64,000 nt of DNA from Comamonadaceae bacterium. GTDB lineage: Bacteria > Pseudomonadota > Gammaproteobacteria > Burkholderiales > Burkholderiaceae_C. Positions 7,558-16,527 of the stretch are shown piece after piece. The stretch spans positions 62,001-126,000 of the forward strand of contig CANJQN010000004.1 in assembly GCA_947476465.1 (NCBI GenBank), read 5' to 3'. The notes below the pieces were generated by a model. That model saw nothing but the letters and a program-made list of their open reading frames with translations. It ran no database searches and was not told the origin of the DNA. The number at the start of each line of letters is the position of its first letter. Position 1 is the first letter of the stretch. The position numbers and the translations under genes are program-made.

Positions 7558-9580
7558 GCCGCTGACGCTGCACAGCACGCTGTGCCGGCGCGAAGTGGGC
7601 GCCTTTCTTCAGGCACGCCAAGGCGGCCAGGAGCTGCTGGTGGCCTGCACCCAGGAGCAGCGCCTGTTCACCGAACTTGCAGCGCAGGCGCAGGCCACGC
7701 AAGGCGGCTGGACGCCGCTGCGCTTTGTGAACATCCGCGAGACCGGTGGCTGGAGCCGCGACGCCGCGCAAGCCATGCCCAAGCTGGCCGCGCTGCTGGC
7801 CGCCGCCCGCCTGCCCGAGCCCGAGCCGGTGGCCACCGTCAGCTACCGCAGCGAAGGCCGCCTGCTGGTGATCGGCCCGATGGAGCCGGCCGAAGCGATG
7901 GCCGCCAGCCTGGCCGATGTGATGCAGGTGACGCTGTTTGCCCAGGGCGGCGCGGGCGCCCAGGCGCGGCGCTGGCCGGTGATCTCGGGCCACATCGACG
8001 GCATCACCGGCTGGCTGGGCGCCTTCGATCTGGCCTGGACGCAAAGCAACCCCATCGACCTCGACCTGTGCACCCGGTGCAATGCCTGTGTGCAGGCTTG
8101 CCCCGAGGGCGCGATCGGGCTCGACTACCAGGTGAACCTGGACGCCTGCAAAAGCCACCGCGCCTGCGTCAAGGCCTGCGGCGCCGCCGCCGCGATCGAC
8201 TTCCAGCGCGCGCCGGCCGCGGTCACGCAGGCCTTCGACCTGGTGCTCGATCTGCGCGCCGCCCCCGCCTTCTTGCAGCATGCCAAGCCGCAGGGCTATC
8301 TGCACCTTGCGCCCGGCGCGGCGCCGCAGGCCCGGCTGGACGCGGTGCTGGCCTTGCGCGGCCTGGTGGGCGAGTTCGAAAAGCCCAAGTTCTTTCAGTA
8401 CAAGCAGACGCTGTGCGCCCACAGCCGCAATCGGCAGGTGGGCTGCAGCGCCTGCATCGATGTCTGCTCGGCCGAGGCGATCTCGTCCGAGCCTGCGCGC
8501 CAGCAGATCAAGGTCAACCCCAGCCTGTGCGTGGGCTGCGGGGCCTGTACCAGCGTCTGCCCGACCGGCGCTCTCACCTATACCTACCCCCGGCCGAACG
8601 AACAGGGCGTCAAGCTCAAGACCCTGCTCGATACCTACGCCAAGGCCGGCGGGCGCGACGCCATGCTGCTGCTGCACAGCCAGGAAGCCGGCGCCGCGAT
8701 GGTCGAGGCCCTGGGCCGCGCCGCCCGTGTCGGCGGCGCCCACGGCGTGCCCGCCAACCTGATGCCCATGGCCCTGTGGCACACCGCCAGCACCGGCATC
8801 GAGCTGTGGCTGGCGGCCGTGGCCGGCGGCGCGCGGCATGTGGCCGTGCTCGCCACCGATGAAGAGGCGCCGCAGTACCTGGACGCCCTGCGCCAGCAGA
8901 TGGACGTGGCGCAAGCCATCCTCACCGGCCTGGGCTACGAGGGCCCGCACTTCAGCCTGGTCCACTGCCAGCACCCGAGTGATCTTGACCAAGAGCTGCA
9001 GCTGATCACCCGCCGCGCGGGCGGCGTGCCTGCCAAGCCTGCGCGCTTTGCCGTCGGCGCCGACAAGCGGCCCACACTGGAGCTGGCGCTGGACCACCTG
9101 ATCGACCACGCCCGGCAGCTGCCCGACGCCATCGCGCTGCCGGCCGTGGGCTCGCCGCTGGGCAGCATCGTGGTCGACAAGGACAAGTGCACGCTGTGCA
9201 TGGCCTGTGTCAGCGCCTGCCCGGCCAGTGCGCTGCAAGACAAGCCCGACGCACCGCAACTGAGCTTCATCGAAAAGAACTGTGTGCAATGCGGCCTGTG
9301 CGCCAGCACCTGCCCCGAGGCCGCCATCACCTTGCAGCCGCGCCTGCTGACCTCACCCGAGCGAAAGCGCTCGCGCGTGCTCAACGCGTCTGCGCCCTAT
9401 GCCTGCGTGCGCTGCGCCAAGCCCTTCGGCACCCTCAAGGCCATCGAGTCCATGCTGGGCAAGCTGGGCGGGCATGCCATGTTCCAGGGTGCGGCGGCCG
9501 AGCGCTTGAAGATGTGCGGTGATTGCCGGGTGATCGACATCTACTCGGCCAACAACGAGATCCGCATCACCGATGTGTGA
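7484..9580 (+). CDS. Multi-cluster 4Fe-4S ferredoxin of the formate dehydrogenase locus
   Basis: A 698-residue poly-ferredoxin. Cysteine motifs seen in order: CTRCNACVQAC, CKSHRACVKAC, CSACIDVCS, CVGCGACTSVC, CTLCMACVSAC and CVQCGLCASTC. A C-terminal pair CVRCAKP / MCGDCRVIDIY may bind another metal. The N-terminus (LICDCNKTMPLD) matches homologues, which supports the ATG at 7484 although the frame is open upstream. It starts 74 bases inside DUF3306, implying translational coupling. Homologues sit between DUF3306 and TorD genes in beta- and gammaproteobacterial formate dehydrogenase clusters. A cytoplasmic electron-transfer or assembly role is likely but inferred. Confidence 0.88.
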   Translation: MPTLICDCNKTMPLDPQALGKALGEPLTLHSTLCRREVGAFLQARQGGQELLVACTQEQRLFTELAAQAQATQGGWTPLRFVNIRETGGWSRDAAQAMPKLAALLAAARLPEPEPVATVSYRSEGRLLVIGPMEPAEAMAASLADVMQVTLFAQGGAGAQARRWPVISGHIDGITGWLGAFDLAWTQSNPIDLDLCTRCNACVQACPEGAIGLDYQVNLDACKSHRACVKACGAAAAIDFQRAPAAVTQAFDLVLDLRAAPAFLQHAKPQGYLHLAPGAAPQARLDAVLALRGLVGEFEKPKFFQYKQTLCAHSRNRQVGCSACIDVCSAEAISSEPARQQIKVNPSLCVGCGACTSVCPTGALTYTYPRPNEQGVKLKTLLDTYAKAGGRDAMLLLHSQEAGAAMVEALGRAARVGGAHGVPANLMPMALWHTASTGIELWLAAVAGGARHVAVLATDEEAPQYLDALRQQMDVAQAILTGLGYEGPHFSLVHCQHPSDLDQELQLITRRAGGVPAKPARFAVGADKRPTLELALDHLIDHARQLPDAIALPAVGSPLGSIVVDKDKCTLCMACVSACPASALQDKPDAPQLSFIEKNCVQCGLCASTCPEAAITLQPRLLTSPERKRSRVLNASAPYACVRCAKPFGTLKAIESMLGKLGGHAMFQGAAAERLKMCGDCRVIDIYSANNEIRITDV

Positions 9581-9618
9581 GTGCCGACCTGCGATGCACC
9601 ACTTTTGATCGCCGACCT

Positions 9619-10245
9619 GTGAGTCAAACGCCCGCACCCTTCCCGCCATCCGCCGCCCTCGACGAGGAGCTTGCCCGCGCCGAGGTGTATGGCCTGCTGG
9701 CGCCGCTGTGGTACGCCGCGCCTTCCGCCGACCTGTTGCAGGCGCTGCGTGTCGCGCCCACCGAAGCGCCCACACCGGGCGGTTTTCTGGAGGAGCCCTG
9801 GCGCGCGCTGGTGGGCGCCTGCCGCGCGATGGAGCCGCCGCAGATCGCCGCCGAGTACGACGCGCTGTTCGGCGGCATGGGCAAGCCCGACGTCTACCTG
9901 TTCGGCTCGCATTACCTGGCGGGTTTTCTGAACGAGCGGCCGCTGGTCAAGCTGCGCGATCAGCTGGCCGGCCTGGGCCTGGCGCGCGACGAAGCCATGC
10001 CCGAGACCGAGGACCACATCGCCTGCCTGTGCGAGGTGATGCGCTACCTGATCGCGGGGGACGACGCGGCCGTCTCCAACCTGGCCCGCCAGCGCGAGTT
10101 CTTCGCAGCCCACTTGCAGCCCTGGGCGCCGCAGCTGTGCGATGCGGTTGCGGCCCACCCGGGTGCGCACTTTTACGCCGCGCTGGCCGGCTTCACGCGG
10201 GCTTTTTTAAGCGTCGAGCAGCAGGGCTTTGACATGCTCGAGTGA
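9619..10245 (+). CDS. TorD/DmsD-like molybdoenzyme chaperone
   Basis: A 208-residue, mostly alpha-helical protein of the TorD/DmsD chaperone family. These proteins bind the Tat signal of molybdoenzymes and help cofactor loading before export. The hallmark segments are present: AEYDALFGGMGKPDVYLFGSHY-like in the first half, then MPETEDHIACLCEVMRYLI. The probable client is FdhA (13455-16433) or the FdhX-like protein. A GTG at 9619 is chosen because the upstream part of the frame has no family similarity. It lies 38 bases after the ferredoxin gene. The rest of the formate dehydrogenase operon is separated from it by a minus-strand gene. Confidence 0.85.
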   Translation: MSQTPAPFPPSAALDEELARAEVYGLLAPLWYAAPSADLLQALRVAPTEAPTPGGFLEEPWRALVGACRAMEPPQIAAEYDALFGGMGKPDVYLFGSHYLAGFLNERPLVKLRDQLAGLGLARDEAMPETEDHIACLCEVMRYLIAGDDAAVSNLARQREFFAAHLQPWAPQLCDAVAAHPGAHFYAALAGFTRAFLSVEQQGFDMLE

Positions 10246-10303
10246 AGGCCGGGCTGGCATCGGCCTGTTCTGATTGAGGGCGAACTGATAGGGCGTGTAG
10301 CCA

Positions 10304-13018
10304 CTATGAAAGCTGGGGCTCGGCCGCAGGCGGCTGCGGCAGCAGGGCCACCCGCCGGGCGCGTTCCGCGTTGACCACCGGCAGGGCGACGTCGCGAAAG
10401 GCGGAGCGCGCCAGTGCCAGGTCGAAGGCGATCTCTTCCAGCAGCAACATGTTGCCGGCATCTACGCAGGCTGGCGCGTGCGTGACGGCGCCAGCCGGCC
10501 CGGTTGCGAGGCAGGCTGGCAGGGTCTGATAGAAGCGGCGGGCGGCGTCGAGCGCGACCGGGTGCATTTCTGCAGCCGCAGCGGTCGCCAGCAACGCATC
10601 CATGTCGCGCAGCACCATGGCGTGCGCAACCAGGAATGTGCCACTTGTGCCCCCTTGTGCCGCACGTGCCTCGAAGAGCTCAGCCACGGCCTGCGTCCGA
10701 GCCAGGCGTCCCTCAAGGCGCACGCTACCTGGCCAGGTAAGCCCCAGAAGGCCGTTGACTTCCACAGGGACGGCGCAGGCCCGATGCAGGCTGGGTAGCC
10801 GGTAGAGCTGCCTGAGCAGGGAGATCCGGTCCGTGGTATCAAACGCACGCGACGAGAAAATAAGGTGGGGCCGCAGTGCGACCCGACTGGCCTGGCGACA
10901 CAGGCTCGCGTTCGCATTGCCCAAGGCCGATGCCGGGCCCAAGGCCGATGCCGGGAACTGCGCCTGCAACCAGGGCTCGCCGCGGTCATGGTTGGCAATG
11001 GCCCAGGCCAGGGCCAGGCGGGCCACGCGCGGCGCCGACAGGCCATGGGCGCCGCTGGCCAGTTCCGTGGAAATGGCTTGCGCAAATCCGGCGGGGAATG
11101 CTTGCGGGGTTTTGCTCACGGCCGTCAGCAGTTCGGCGGCGCCGGTCAGGTGCAGATGGGCCAAAGCCCGCAGCAGGTCGCCCTTGCTGCTTCTCCATTT
11201 TTCGCGGGCGAAAGTCAGCGCCTGGACGAAGGTGGCAATGGCGCCGGTCGACAGGGCATGGCCGTTCAATCGGCGCGCGTCGGTCACTTGACGCAGCAGT
11301 GCCGCGCGCACCTGCGCGATCTGGTCGATACCGCCGCGCAGTGCCAGCGATGCGGTGGCCAAGCCCAGCTGATCTCCGGGTCGCCAGTCCGCACCGGTGC
11401 AGGCATGCTCCAGCGCCGCTGCGAACAGGGCCTGTGCGTAAACCGCACAGCCCGCATCGGACCAGCCCAGTGCATCGGTCAGATCGTTGGCGAAGACGGC
11501 TCGCCACGGAGCGCCCGGGCCGGCCAGCGGCCCCGACAGCGGAGCAGCCAGGATCGCCTGCACCACGGGTGCAAGCTGCCGGGGCGACAGGCCGGGCAGC
11601 CCGCGCAGCGCCTCGCCCAAGGCGCTCAAGGCCGCTCGCAGTGGCTGCAAGGCTGTGCGGCGCTCAGCAGGCTCCGTCGGGAGTTGCGGCGGCTCGTTCA
11701 GCGCGCGCCGCAAGCCGTCTTGAACGCAGCCGGCCACGAAGCGCTCGCCGTCCGCTGCGGGCGCCAAGCGCACCGCCATCCGCGCGAAGGCATCGACCGG
11801 CGGCGGCACCCATTGCGCCGGCCGGTTGGCGGCCAGATGCCGGTCGATACTGTGCCGCACGACCAGGCCGCGGTGCTCATTGCGCATCGTTGCGGCGCCC
11901 AGACGCAGGGCCAGCGCCTCGGCCCGGTGGTGCGACTGGCCGTCGCACGCCAGGCCATCGAGCGCGCGCCGCAGGGCGGGCACGTCAGCCAAGAGGGCAT
12001 TGGGCAGGGCTGCGGCGCGCGCCAGGCGCGGCACGGTGTCTTGCACCAGCGCCTGCCAGGCCTGGGCCTCGGCCGGGGGCAGCGGCGCCGGGACCTGGCG
12101 CGCCAGCTCGGTCAGGATGTAGACCAGATCGAGCAGCCGCGCTTCGGCCTCGGTCGGCGGCGCATCCAGCGCCGGGGGGCGCTGTTGCGCCAGGGCTTTT
12201 TCCAGGGCCGGCAGAACTTGCTGCAAGGACTCGCGCCAGGCGCGCCAGGCCGAGGCGTTGGCTGGCAGCGTCACCGGCTGTGATTCGTCTTGCGTGGCCT
12301 CGTCGAGCAGTTGGTCGATGCGCGCCTGCCATGGCGGTGCTGGCGGTGCGGCCGGAGGGCCTGACACCCGGGCGGAAGAGGGGGTTTGCTTGGCGTCAAG
12401 ACGGGCAGTTGGGCCGGGAGCGCTGGTGGACTGCGCCGCGAGCGGCTCGGCTTTGCGCTTGGCCTGGCGGCCGGCGCTGCGCGTGGTGATGGCGGCGGTG
12501 GTCGTTGTGGTGCTGCTGCTTTCATCCGGCTGCGGCGGTGTGGTGGTGAGGGCCGCGGGCTCTGACTTGACGCGTGGCTCGCGCTTGACGGCCCATTCAC
12601 GTGCCGGCCGCTCCTGGCGTGGGAGATCGGGCGGGGCTTGGGGCGGGGCGGGTTCGCTTTTGCGGTCAAGGGCGGCAGGGGAGATGGGGGAGCCTGGTCT
12701 TTCGAGCAGGGGCAGGTCGTCCTGGCGCCACGGCTCGCTGGAGTGGCCGGCGCCAAGGGATGAAGACGAGGAGGATGAAGACGACGGGAACGACGGGAAC
12801 GACGGGAATGAAAAGTCGTGGGGCTGCTCGACCTCGCGCTCGCGCAGCGGCAGGGCCGGCGGGGGCGACATGGACCGGGTGGCGCTGGGGTCGACCGCCT
12901 CCTGTTTGACCCTGGCTCTGGACGAGACCACCGGCCGGTCGGCCGTCTGAGTGGCGGGCGTCGGGCCGAGGGTGGGGGCGGCCATGTAGGCGGATTTTTC
13001 GCGGACGATGTGGGTCAT
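10304..13018 (-). CDS. Large effector-like hypothetical protein
   Basis: A 905-residue protein of unknown function. Residues 1-~250 are disordered and rich in Ser, Pro, Thr and Lys. They contain a polyserine tract (after FSFPSFPSFP), a Thr tract, a basic AKRKAEP cluster resembling a nuclear localisation signal, and three psi-K-x-E motifs (VKQE at K38, plus VKRE and VKSE) matching the eukaryotic SUMOylation consensus. The remaining ~650 residues are helical, Ala/Leu-rich and look like helical repeats; no enzyme motif was recognised. The start is uncertain: the ATG at 13018 (chosen) and one at 12985 both lack a good Shine-Dalgarno. It is antisense to, and interrupts, the formate dehydrogenase gene set, suggesting insertion. 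A secreted effector role is inferred from composition only. Confidence 0.65.
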   Translation of the reverse strand: MTHIVREKSAYMAAPTLGPTPATQTADRPVVSSRARVKQEAVDPSATRSMSPPPALPLREREVEQPHDFSFPSFPSFPSSSSSSSSSLGAGHSSEPWRQDDLPLLERPGSPISPAALDRKSEPAPPQAPPDLPRQERPAREWAVKREPRVKSEPAALTTTPPQPDESSSTTTTTAAITTRSAGRQAKRKAEPLAAQSTSAPGPTARLDAKQTPSSARVSGPPAAPPAPPWQARIDQLLDEATQDESQPVTLPANASAWRAWRESLQQVLPALEKALAQQRPPALDAPPTEAEARLLDLVYILTELARQVPAPLPPAEAQAWQALVQDTVPRLARAAALPNALLADVPALRRALDGLACDGQSHHRAEALALRLGAATMRNEHRGLVVRHSIDRHLAANRPAQWVPPPVDAFARMAVRLAPAADGERFVAGCVQDGLRRALNEPPQLPTEPAERRTALQPLRAALSALGEALRGLPGLSPRQLAPVVQAILAAPLSGPLAGPGAPWRAVFANDLTDALGWSDAGCAVYAQALFAAALEHACTGADWRPGDQLGLATASLALRGGIDQIAQVRAALLRQVTDARRLNGHALSTGAIATFVQALTFAREKWRSSKGDLLRALAHLHLTGAAELLTAVSKTPQAFPAGFAQAISTELASGAHGLSAPRVARLALAWAIANHDRGEPWLQAQFPASALGPASALGNANASLCRQASRVALRPHLIFSSRAFDTTDRISLLRQLYRLPSLHRACAVPVEVNGLLGLTWPGSVRLEGRLARTQAVAELFEARAAQGGTSGTFLVAHAMVLRDMDALLATAAAAEMHPVALDAARRFYQTLPACLATGPAGAVTHAPACVDAGNMLLLEEIAFDLALARSAFRDVALPVVNAERARRVALLPQPPAAEPQLS
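12786..12812. repeat. 9-bp tandem repeat in the effector-like gene
   Basis: CGACGGGAA is repeated in tandem about three times, next to a GAC/GAG-rich tract that encodes polyserine on the minus strand. The unit is a multiple of three, so changes in copy number would alter length but not frame. Confidence 0.7.
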
Positions 13019-13223
13019 TTGGGGGGTGAGCAAGGAGGAGAACCTCGGTGGGTTACCGCAGACGCGATGTCACTCCGTCACAGGCTGACGGCTGTGCGCC
13101 TGACCCCCGCACCGCGCCGGGGTTCCAGTCCAACCGCACCTAGGGTTTTCCCCCTGAATGGCCCATCGGAATGCGATACCTTAGGCAGACGGTGTTTCAT
13201 TGCAGGTTCCCTCCGGAGGCTTC
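13019..13223. other. Divergent intergenic region between effector-like gene and fdhX
   Basis: This 205-bp spacer should hold promoters for both the minus-strand effector-like gene and the fdhX-fdhABC operon. I looked for PIP-box, HrpL-type and sigma-54 promoters and found none with correct spacing. A clear Shine-Dalgarno GGAGG is at 13215-13219. Confidence 0.5.
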
Positions 13224-13433
13224 ATGACCCAGACCCCTCGTGCCCTGTCCCGGCGCACACTGTTCGCCGGCGCCGGCACCGCCGGCGCGCTCGCAGCGGC
13301 CGCGCAGCTTCTGCCGGCCGCCGCGCCTTTGTCACCCCAACAAGGCGCGGCACCCAGGCCGGCGCCGTCACGCGGCGGCGGCTACCACCTGAGCGAACAC
13401 GTCCTCAAGTACTTCAAGACCACCCGCGTGTGA
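13224..13433 (+). CDS. fdhX: Formate dehydrogenase-region Tat-targeted small protein (FdhX-like)
   Basis: A 69-residue protein with an N-terminal twin-arginine signal (LSRRTLFAGAG) and a hydrophobic Ala/Gly-rich h-region. It ends in the conserved tail YHLSEHVLKYFKTTRV, typical of the small Tat-target protein that precedes formate dehydrogenase catalytic genes. The start at 13224 is fixed by a GGAGG five bases upstream. It lies 21 bases before fdhA. Its role is not well defined; homologues are always next to fdhA and may help FdhA export or maturation (family knowledge). Confidence 0.85.
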   Translation: MTQTPRALSRRTLFAGAGTAGALAAAAQLLPAAAPLSPQQGAAPRPAPSRGGGYHLSEHVLKYFKTTRV

Positions 13434-13454
13434 TGCGCGAAAAAGGGAAAACCC

Positions 13455-16433
13455 ATGTTGTTGACCCGAAAAACTGACAGCGCATCCGATCGCACCCCTG
13501 GCAGCGTGCCGGCCGCGTTCGCGCACAGCCTGCGGCGCGGCCTGTCACATGCGCTGCCCACCATGGACCGCCGTGCCTTCCTGCGACGCTCCGGCCTGGG
13601 TGTCGGCGTTGGGCTCGCGGCCTCGGGCCTGGGGCTGGTCAAGAAGGCGCACGCGGTTGGCGGCAACACGGCCGTAGGCAAGGGCAAGATCGAGGTCAGG
13701 CGCACGGTGTGCACGCACTGCTCGGTGGGTTGCGCGGTCGATGCGGTGGTGGAAAACGGCGTCTGGGTGCGCCAGGAGGCGGTGTTCGACTCGCCCATCA
13801 ACCTGGGCGCCCACTGCGCCAAGGGCGCGGCCCTGCGCGAACACGGCCACGGCGAATACCGGTTGCGCTACCCGATGAAGCTGGTCGACGGCAAGTACCA
13901 GCGCATCAGCTGGGAGACGGCGCTCAATGAGGTCAGCGCCAAGCTGGCCGAGCTGCGCCAGGCCAGCGGCCCCGACAGCGTCTACTGGATCGGCTCGTCC
14001 AAGCACAGCAACGAGCAGGCCTATCTGCTGCGCAAGTTCGTGAGTTTTTGGGGCAGCAACAACTGCGACCACCAGGCCCGCATCTGCCACTCGACCACCG
14101 TGGCCGGTGTTGCCAACACCTGGGGCTACGGCGCCATGACCAACTCGTACAACGACATGAGCAACACCAAGCTCGCGTTGTACATCGGCTCCAACGCGGC
14201 CGAGGCGCACCCGGTGTCCATGCTGCACATGCTGCACGCCAAGGAGGCGGGTGCGCGCTTCATCGTGGTCGACCCGCGCTTTACCCGCACGGCGGCTCGG
14301 GCGCACCAGCATGTGCGCATCCGCTCCGGCTCGGACATTCCCTTCCTGTTCGGTGTGATGCACCACATCTTCAAGAACGGCTGGGAAGACAAGAAGTACA
14401 TCAAGGACCGCGTCTGGGGCATGGACAAGGTGCGCGAGGAGGTGCTGGCCAAGTGGACGCCCGACAAGGTGCAAGAGGCCTGCGGCGTCGACGAGGCCAC
14501 GGTGTTCAGTGTGGCCAAGCAGATGGCCGAGCACCGGCCCGGCACCATCGTGTGGTGCATGGGCCAGACCCAGCACACCATCGGCAACGCCATCGTGCGG
14601 GCCTCGTGCCTGCTGCAGCTGGCGCTGGGCAACATCGGCAAGGCTGGCGGCGGGGCCAACATCTTCCGGGGCCACGACAACGTGCAGGGCGCCACCGACG
14701 TCGGGCCCAACCCCGATTCGCTGCCGGGCTACTACGGCATCGTCGACGGCGCCTGGCGCCACTTCGCCAACGCCTGGGGCGTCGAGTACGACTGGATCAA
14801 GGGCCGCTTTGCCAACCCCGGCATGATGACCAAGCCCGGCATCACCGTCTCGCGCTGGATCGACGGTGTGCTGGAGAAAAACGAGAACATCGACCAGGAT
14901 CCGAACCTGCGCGGTGTGCTGTTCTGGGGCCATGCGCCCAACTCGCAGTCGCGCGGCCTGGAGATGAAGCGGGCCATGGACAAGCTGGACCTGCTGGTGG
15001 TGATCGACCCCTACCCCTCGGCCACCGCCGCCATGGCCGCCATGCCGGGCCAGGCCGAAGACCGCAACCCCAACCGGGCGGTGTACCTGTTGCCGGCGGC
15101 CACGCAGTTCGAGACCTCGGGCTCGTGCACGGCGTCGAACCGCTCGCTGCAGTGGCGCGAGAAGGTGATCGACCCGCTGTGGGAAAGCCGCAGCGACCAC
15201 ATGATCATGTACCAGCTGGCCGAAAAACTCGGCTTCGGCAAGGAGCTGGTCAAAAACTACAAGATGCAAAAGGTCAAGGGCCTCGATGAGCCCCTGCCCG
15301 ACGACATCCTGCGCGAGATCAACCGCAGCGTCTGGACCATCGGCTACACCGGCCAGAGCCCCGAGCGGCTGCAGGCGCACATGCGCAACATGCAGCTGTT
15401 TGACGTCAAGACGCTCAAGTGCAAGGCCGGCAAGGACGCCCAGACCGGCTACGACATGTCGGGCGACTACTTCGGCCTGCCCTGGCCCTGCTTTGGCACA
15501 CCCGAGTTCAAGCACCCCGGCTCGCCCAACCTGTACGACACCAGCAAGCACGTCATGGACGGCGGCGGCAACTTCCGCGCCAACTTCGGCGTCGAGCGCA
15601 ACGGCGAGAACCTGCTGGCCGAGGACGGCTCGCACTCGCTGGGCGCCGACATCACCACCGGCTACCCCGAGTTCGACCACGTGCTGATGAAGAAATTGGG
15701 CTGGTGGGACGAGCTGACCGAGCCCGAAAAGAAGCTGGCCGAAGGCAAGAACTGGAAGACCGACAACTCCGGCGGCATCATCCGCGTGGCCATGAAAAAC
15801 CATGGCTGCCACCCCTTCGGCAATGCCAAGGCGCGGGCGGTGGTGTGGAACTTCCCCGACCCCATTCCCCAGCACAGGGAGCCGCTTTACAGCACCCGGC
15901 CCGACCTGGTGGCCAAGTACCCCACGCACGACGACCGCAAGGCCTTCTGGCGTTTGCCCACGCTCTTCAAATCGGTCCAGCAGAAGAACGTGGCCGACAA
16001 GCTGCACGAAAAATTCCCGCTCATTCTCACCTCGGGCCGGCTGGTCGAGTACGAGGGCGGCGGCGAAGAGACGCGCTCGAACCCCTGGCTGGCCGAGTTG
16101 CAGCAAGAGGCCTTTGTCGAGATCCACCCCACAGCCGCGGCCGCGCGGGGCATTCGCAATGGTGAACGGGTGTGGCTGCTTGGGGCCACCGGCGCGCGCC
16201 TGAACGTGCAGGCCATGGTGACCGAGCGGGTTGATCCGGAAACGGTCTGGATGCCGTTCCACTTTTCCGGCCGATGGCAGGGGGCCGACCTGCTGGCCTA
16301 CTACCCCAACGGCGCGGCGCCGGTGGTGCGCGGCGAAGCGGTCAACACCGCCACCACCTACGGTTATGACAGCGTGACGATGATGCAAGAGACCAAGACC
16401 ACGATCTGCAATATCGAACGGGTGTCCGCTTGA
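13455..16433 (+). CDS. fdhA: Periplasmic formate dehydrogenase, major (molybdenum) subunit
   Basis: A 992-residue molybdopterin oxidoreductase that oxidises formate in the periplasm. It has a Tat signal (DRRAFLRRSGLGVG at about residues 38-51, hydrophobic stretch, AHA cleavage region), an N-terminal [4Fe-4S] motif CTHCSVGC with a later Cys in AHCAKGAA, and the Mo-ligand cysteine near residue 213 in ARICHST, so no selenocysteine is used. The C-terminal molybdopterin-dinucleotide domain is complete (SGRLVEYEGGGEETRSNPW-type stretch). The ATG at 13455 has an AAGGG upstream. The signal peptide has an extended N-region of about 37 residues, or a start nearer residue 37 could be used. It forms a complex with FdhB and the cytochrome b FdhC. 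Confidence 0.95.
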   Translation: MLLTRKTDSASDRTPGSVPAAFAHSLRRGLSHALPTMDRRAFLRRSGLGVGVGLAASGLGLVKKAHAVGGNTAVGKGKIEVRRTVCTHCSVGCAVDAVVENGVWVRQEAVFDSPINLGAHCAKGAALREHGHGEYRLRYPMKLVDGKYQRISWETALNEVSAKLAELRQASGPDSVYWIGSSKHSNEQAYLLRKFVSFWGSNNCDHQARICHSTTVAGVANTWGYGAMTNSYNDMSNTKLALYIGSNAAEAHPVSMLHMLHAKEAGARFIVVDPRFTRTAARAHQHVRIRSGSDIPFLFGVMHHIFKNGWEDKKYIKDRVWGMDKVREEVLAKWTPDKVQEACGVDEATVFSVAKQMAEHRPGTIVWCMGQTQHTIGNAIVRASCLLQLALGNIGKAGGGANIFRGHDNVQGATDVGPNPDSLPGYYGIVDGAWRHFANAWGVEYDWIKGRFANPGMMTKPGITVSRWIDGVLEKNENIDQDPNLRGVLFWGHAPNSQSRGLEMKRAMDKLDLLVVIDPYPSATAAMAAMPGQAEDRNPNRAVYLLPAATQFETSGSCTASNRSLQWREKVIDPLWESRSDHMIMYQLAEKLGFGKELVKNYKMQKVKGLDEPLPDDILREINRSVWTIGYTGQSPERLQAHMRNMQLFDVKTLKCKAGKDAQTGYDMSGDYFGLPWPCFGTPEFKHPGSPNLYDTSKHVMDGGGNFRANFGVERNGENLLAEDGSHSLGADITTGYPEFDHVLMKKLGWWDELTEPEKKLAEGKNWKTDNSGGIIRVAMKNHGCHPFGNAKARAVVWNFPDPIPQHREPLYSTRPDLVAKYPTHDDRKAFWRLPTLFKSVQQKNVADKLHEKFPLILTSGRLVEYEGGGEETRSNPWLAELQQEAFVEIHPTAAAARGIRNGERVWLLGATGARLNVQAMVTERVDPETVWMPFHFSGRWQGADLLAYYPNGAAPVVRGEAVNTATTYGYDSVTMMQETKTTICNIERVSA

Positions 16434-16457
16434 AATGTCATCCCACACCCACCCTCC

Positions 16458-16483
16458 GTCATCCCCGCCTGCGCGGGGATGAC
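16458..16483 (+). repeat. REP-like palindrome (family R2) between fdhA and fdhB
   Basis: A perfect inverted repeat, GTCATCCCCGC-CTGC-GCGGGGATGAC, lies in the 94-bp gap between fdhA and fdhB. As an RNA it would form a stable hairpin and may set the relative stability of the two messages (inference). Confidence 0.85.
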
Positions 16484-16527
16484 AGCCAGGGTGATGTTCA
16501 GCATCGCGAACAACTAAGGCGACACAA

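Noticed and set aside
13140..13180. Sigma-54 promoter before fdhX (TGGCCC...ATGC)
   Set aside because: The GG-GC spacing is 11 instead of 10 and the flanking bases do not match the consensus.
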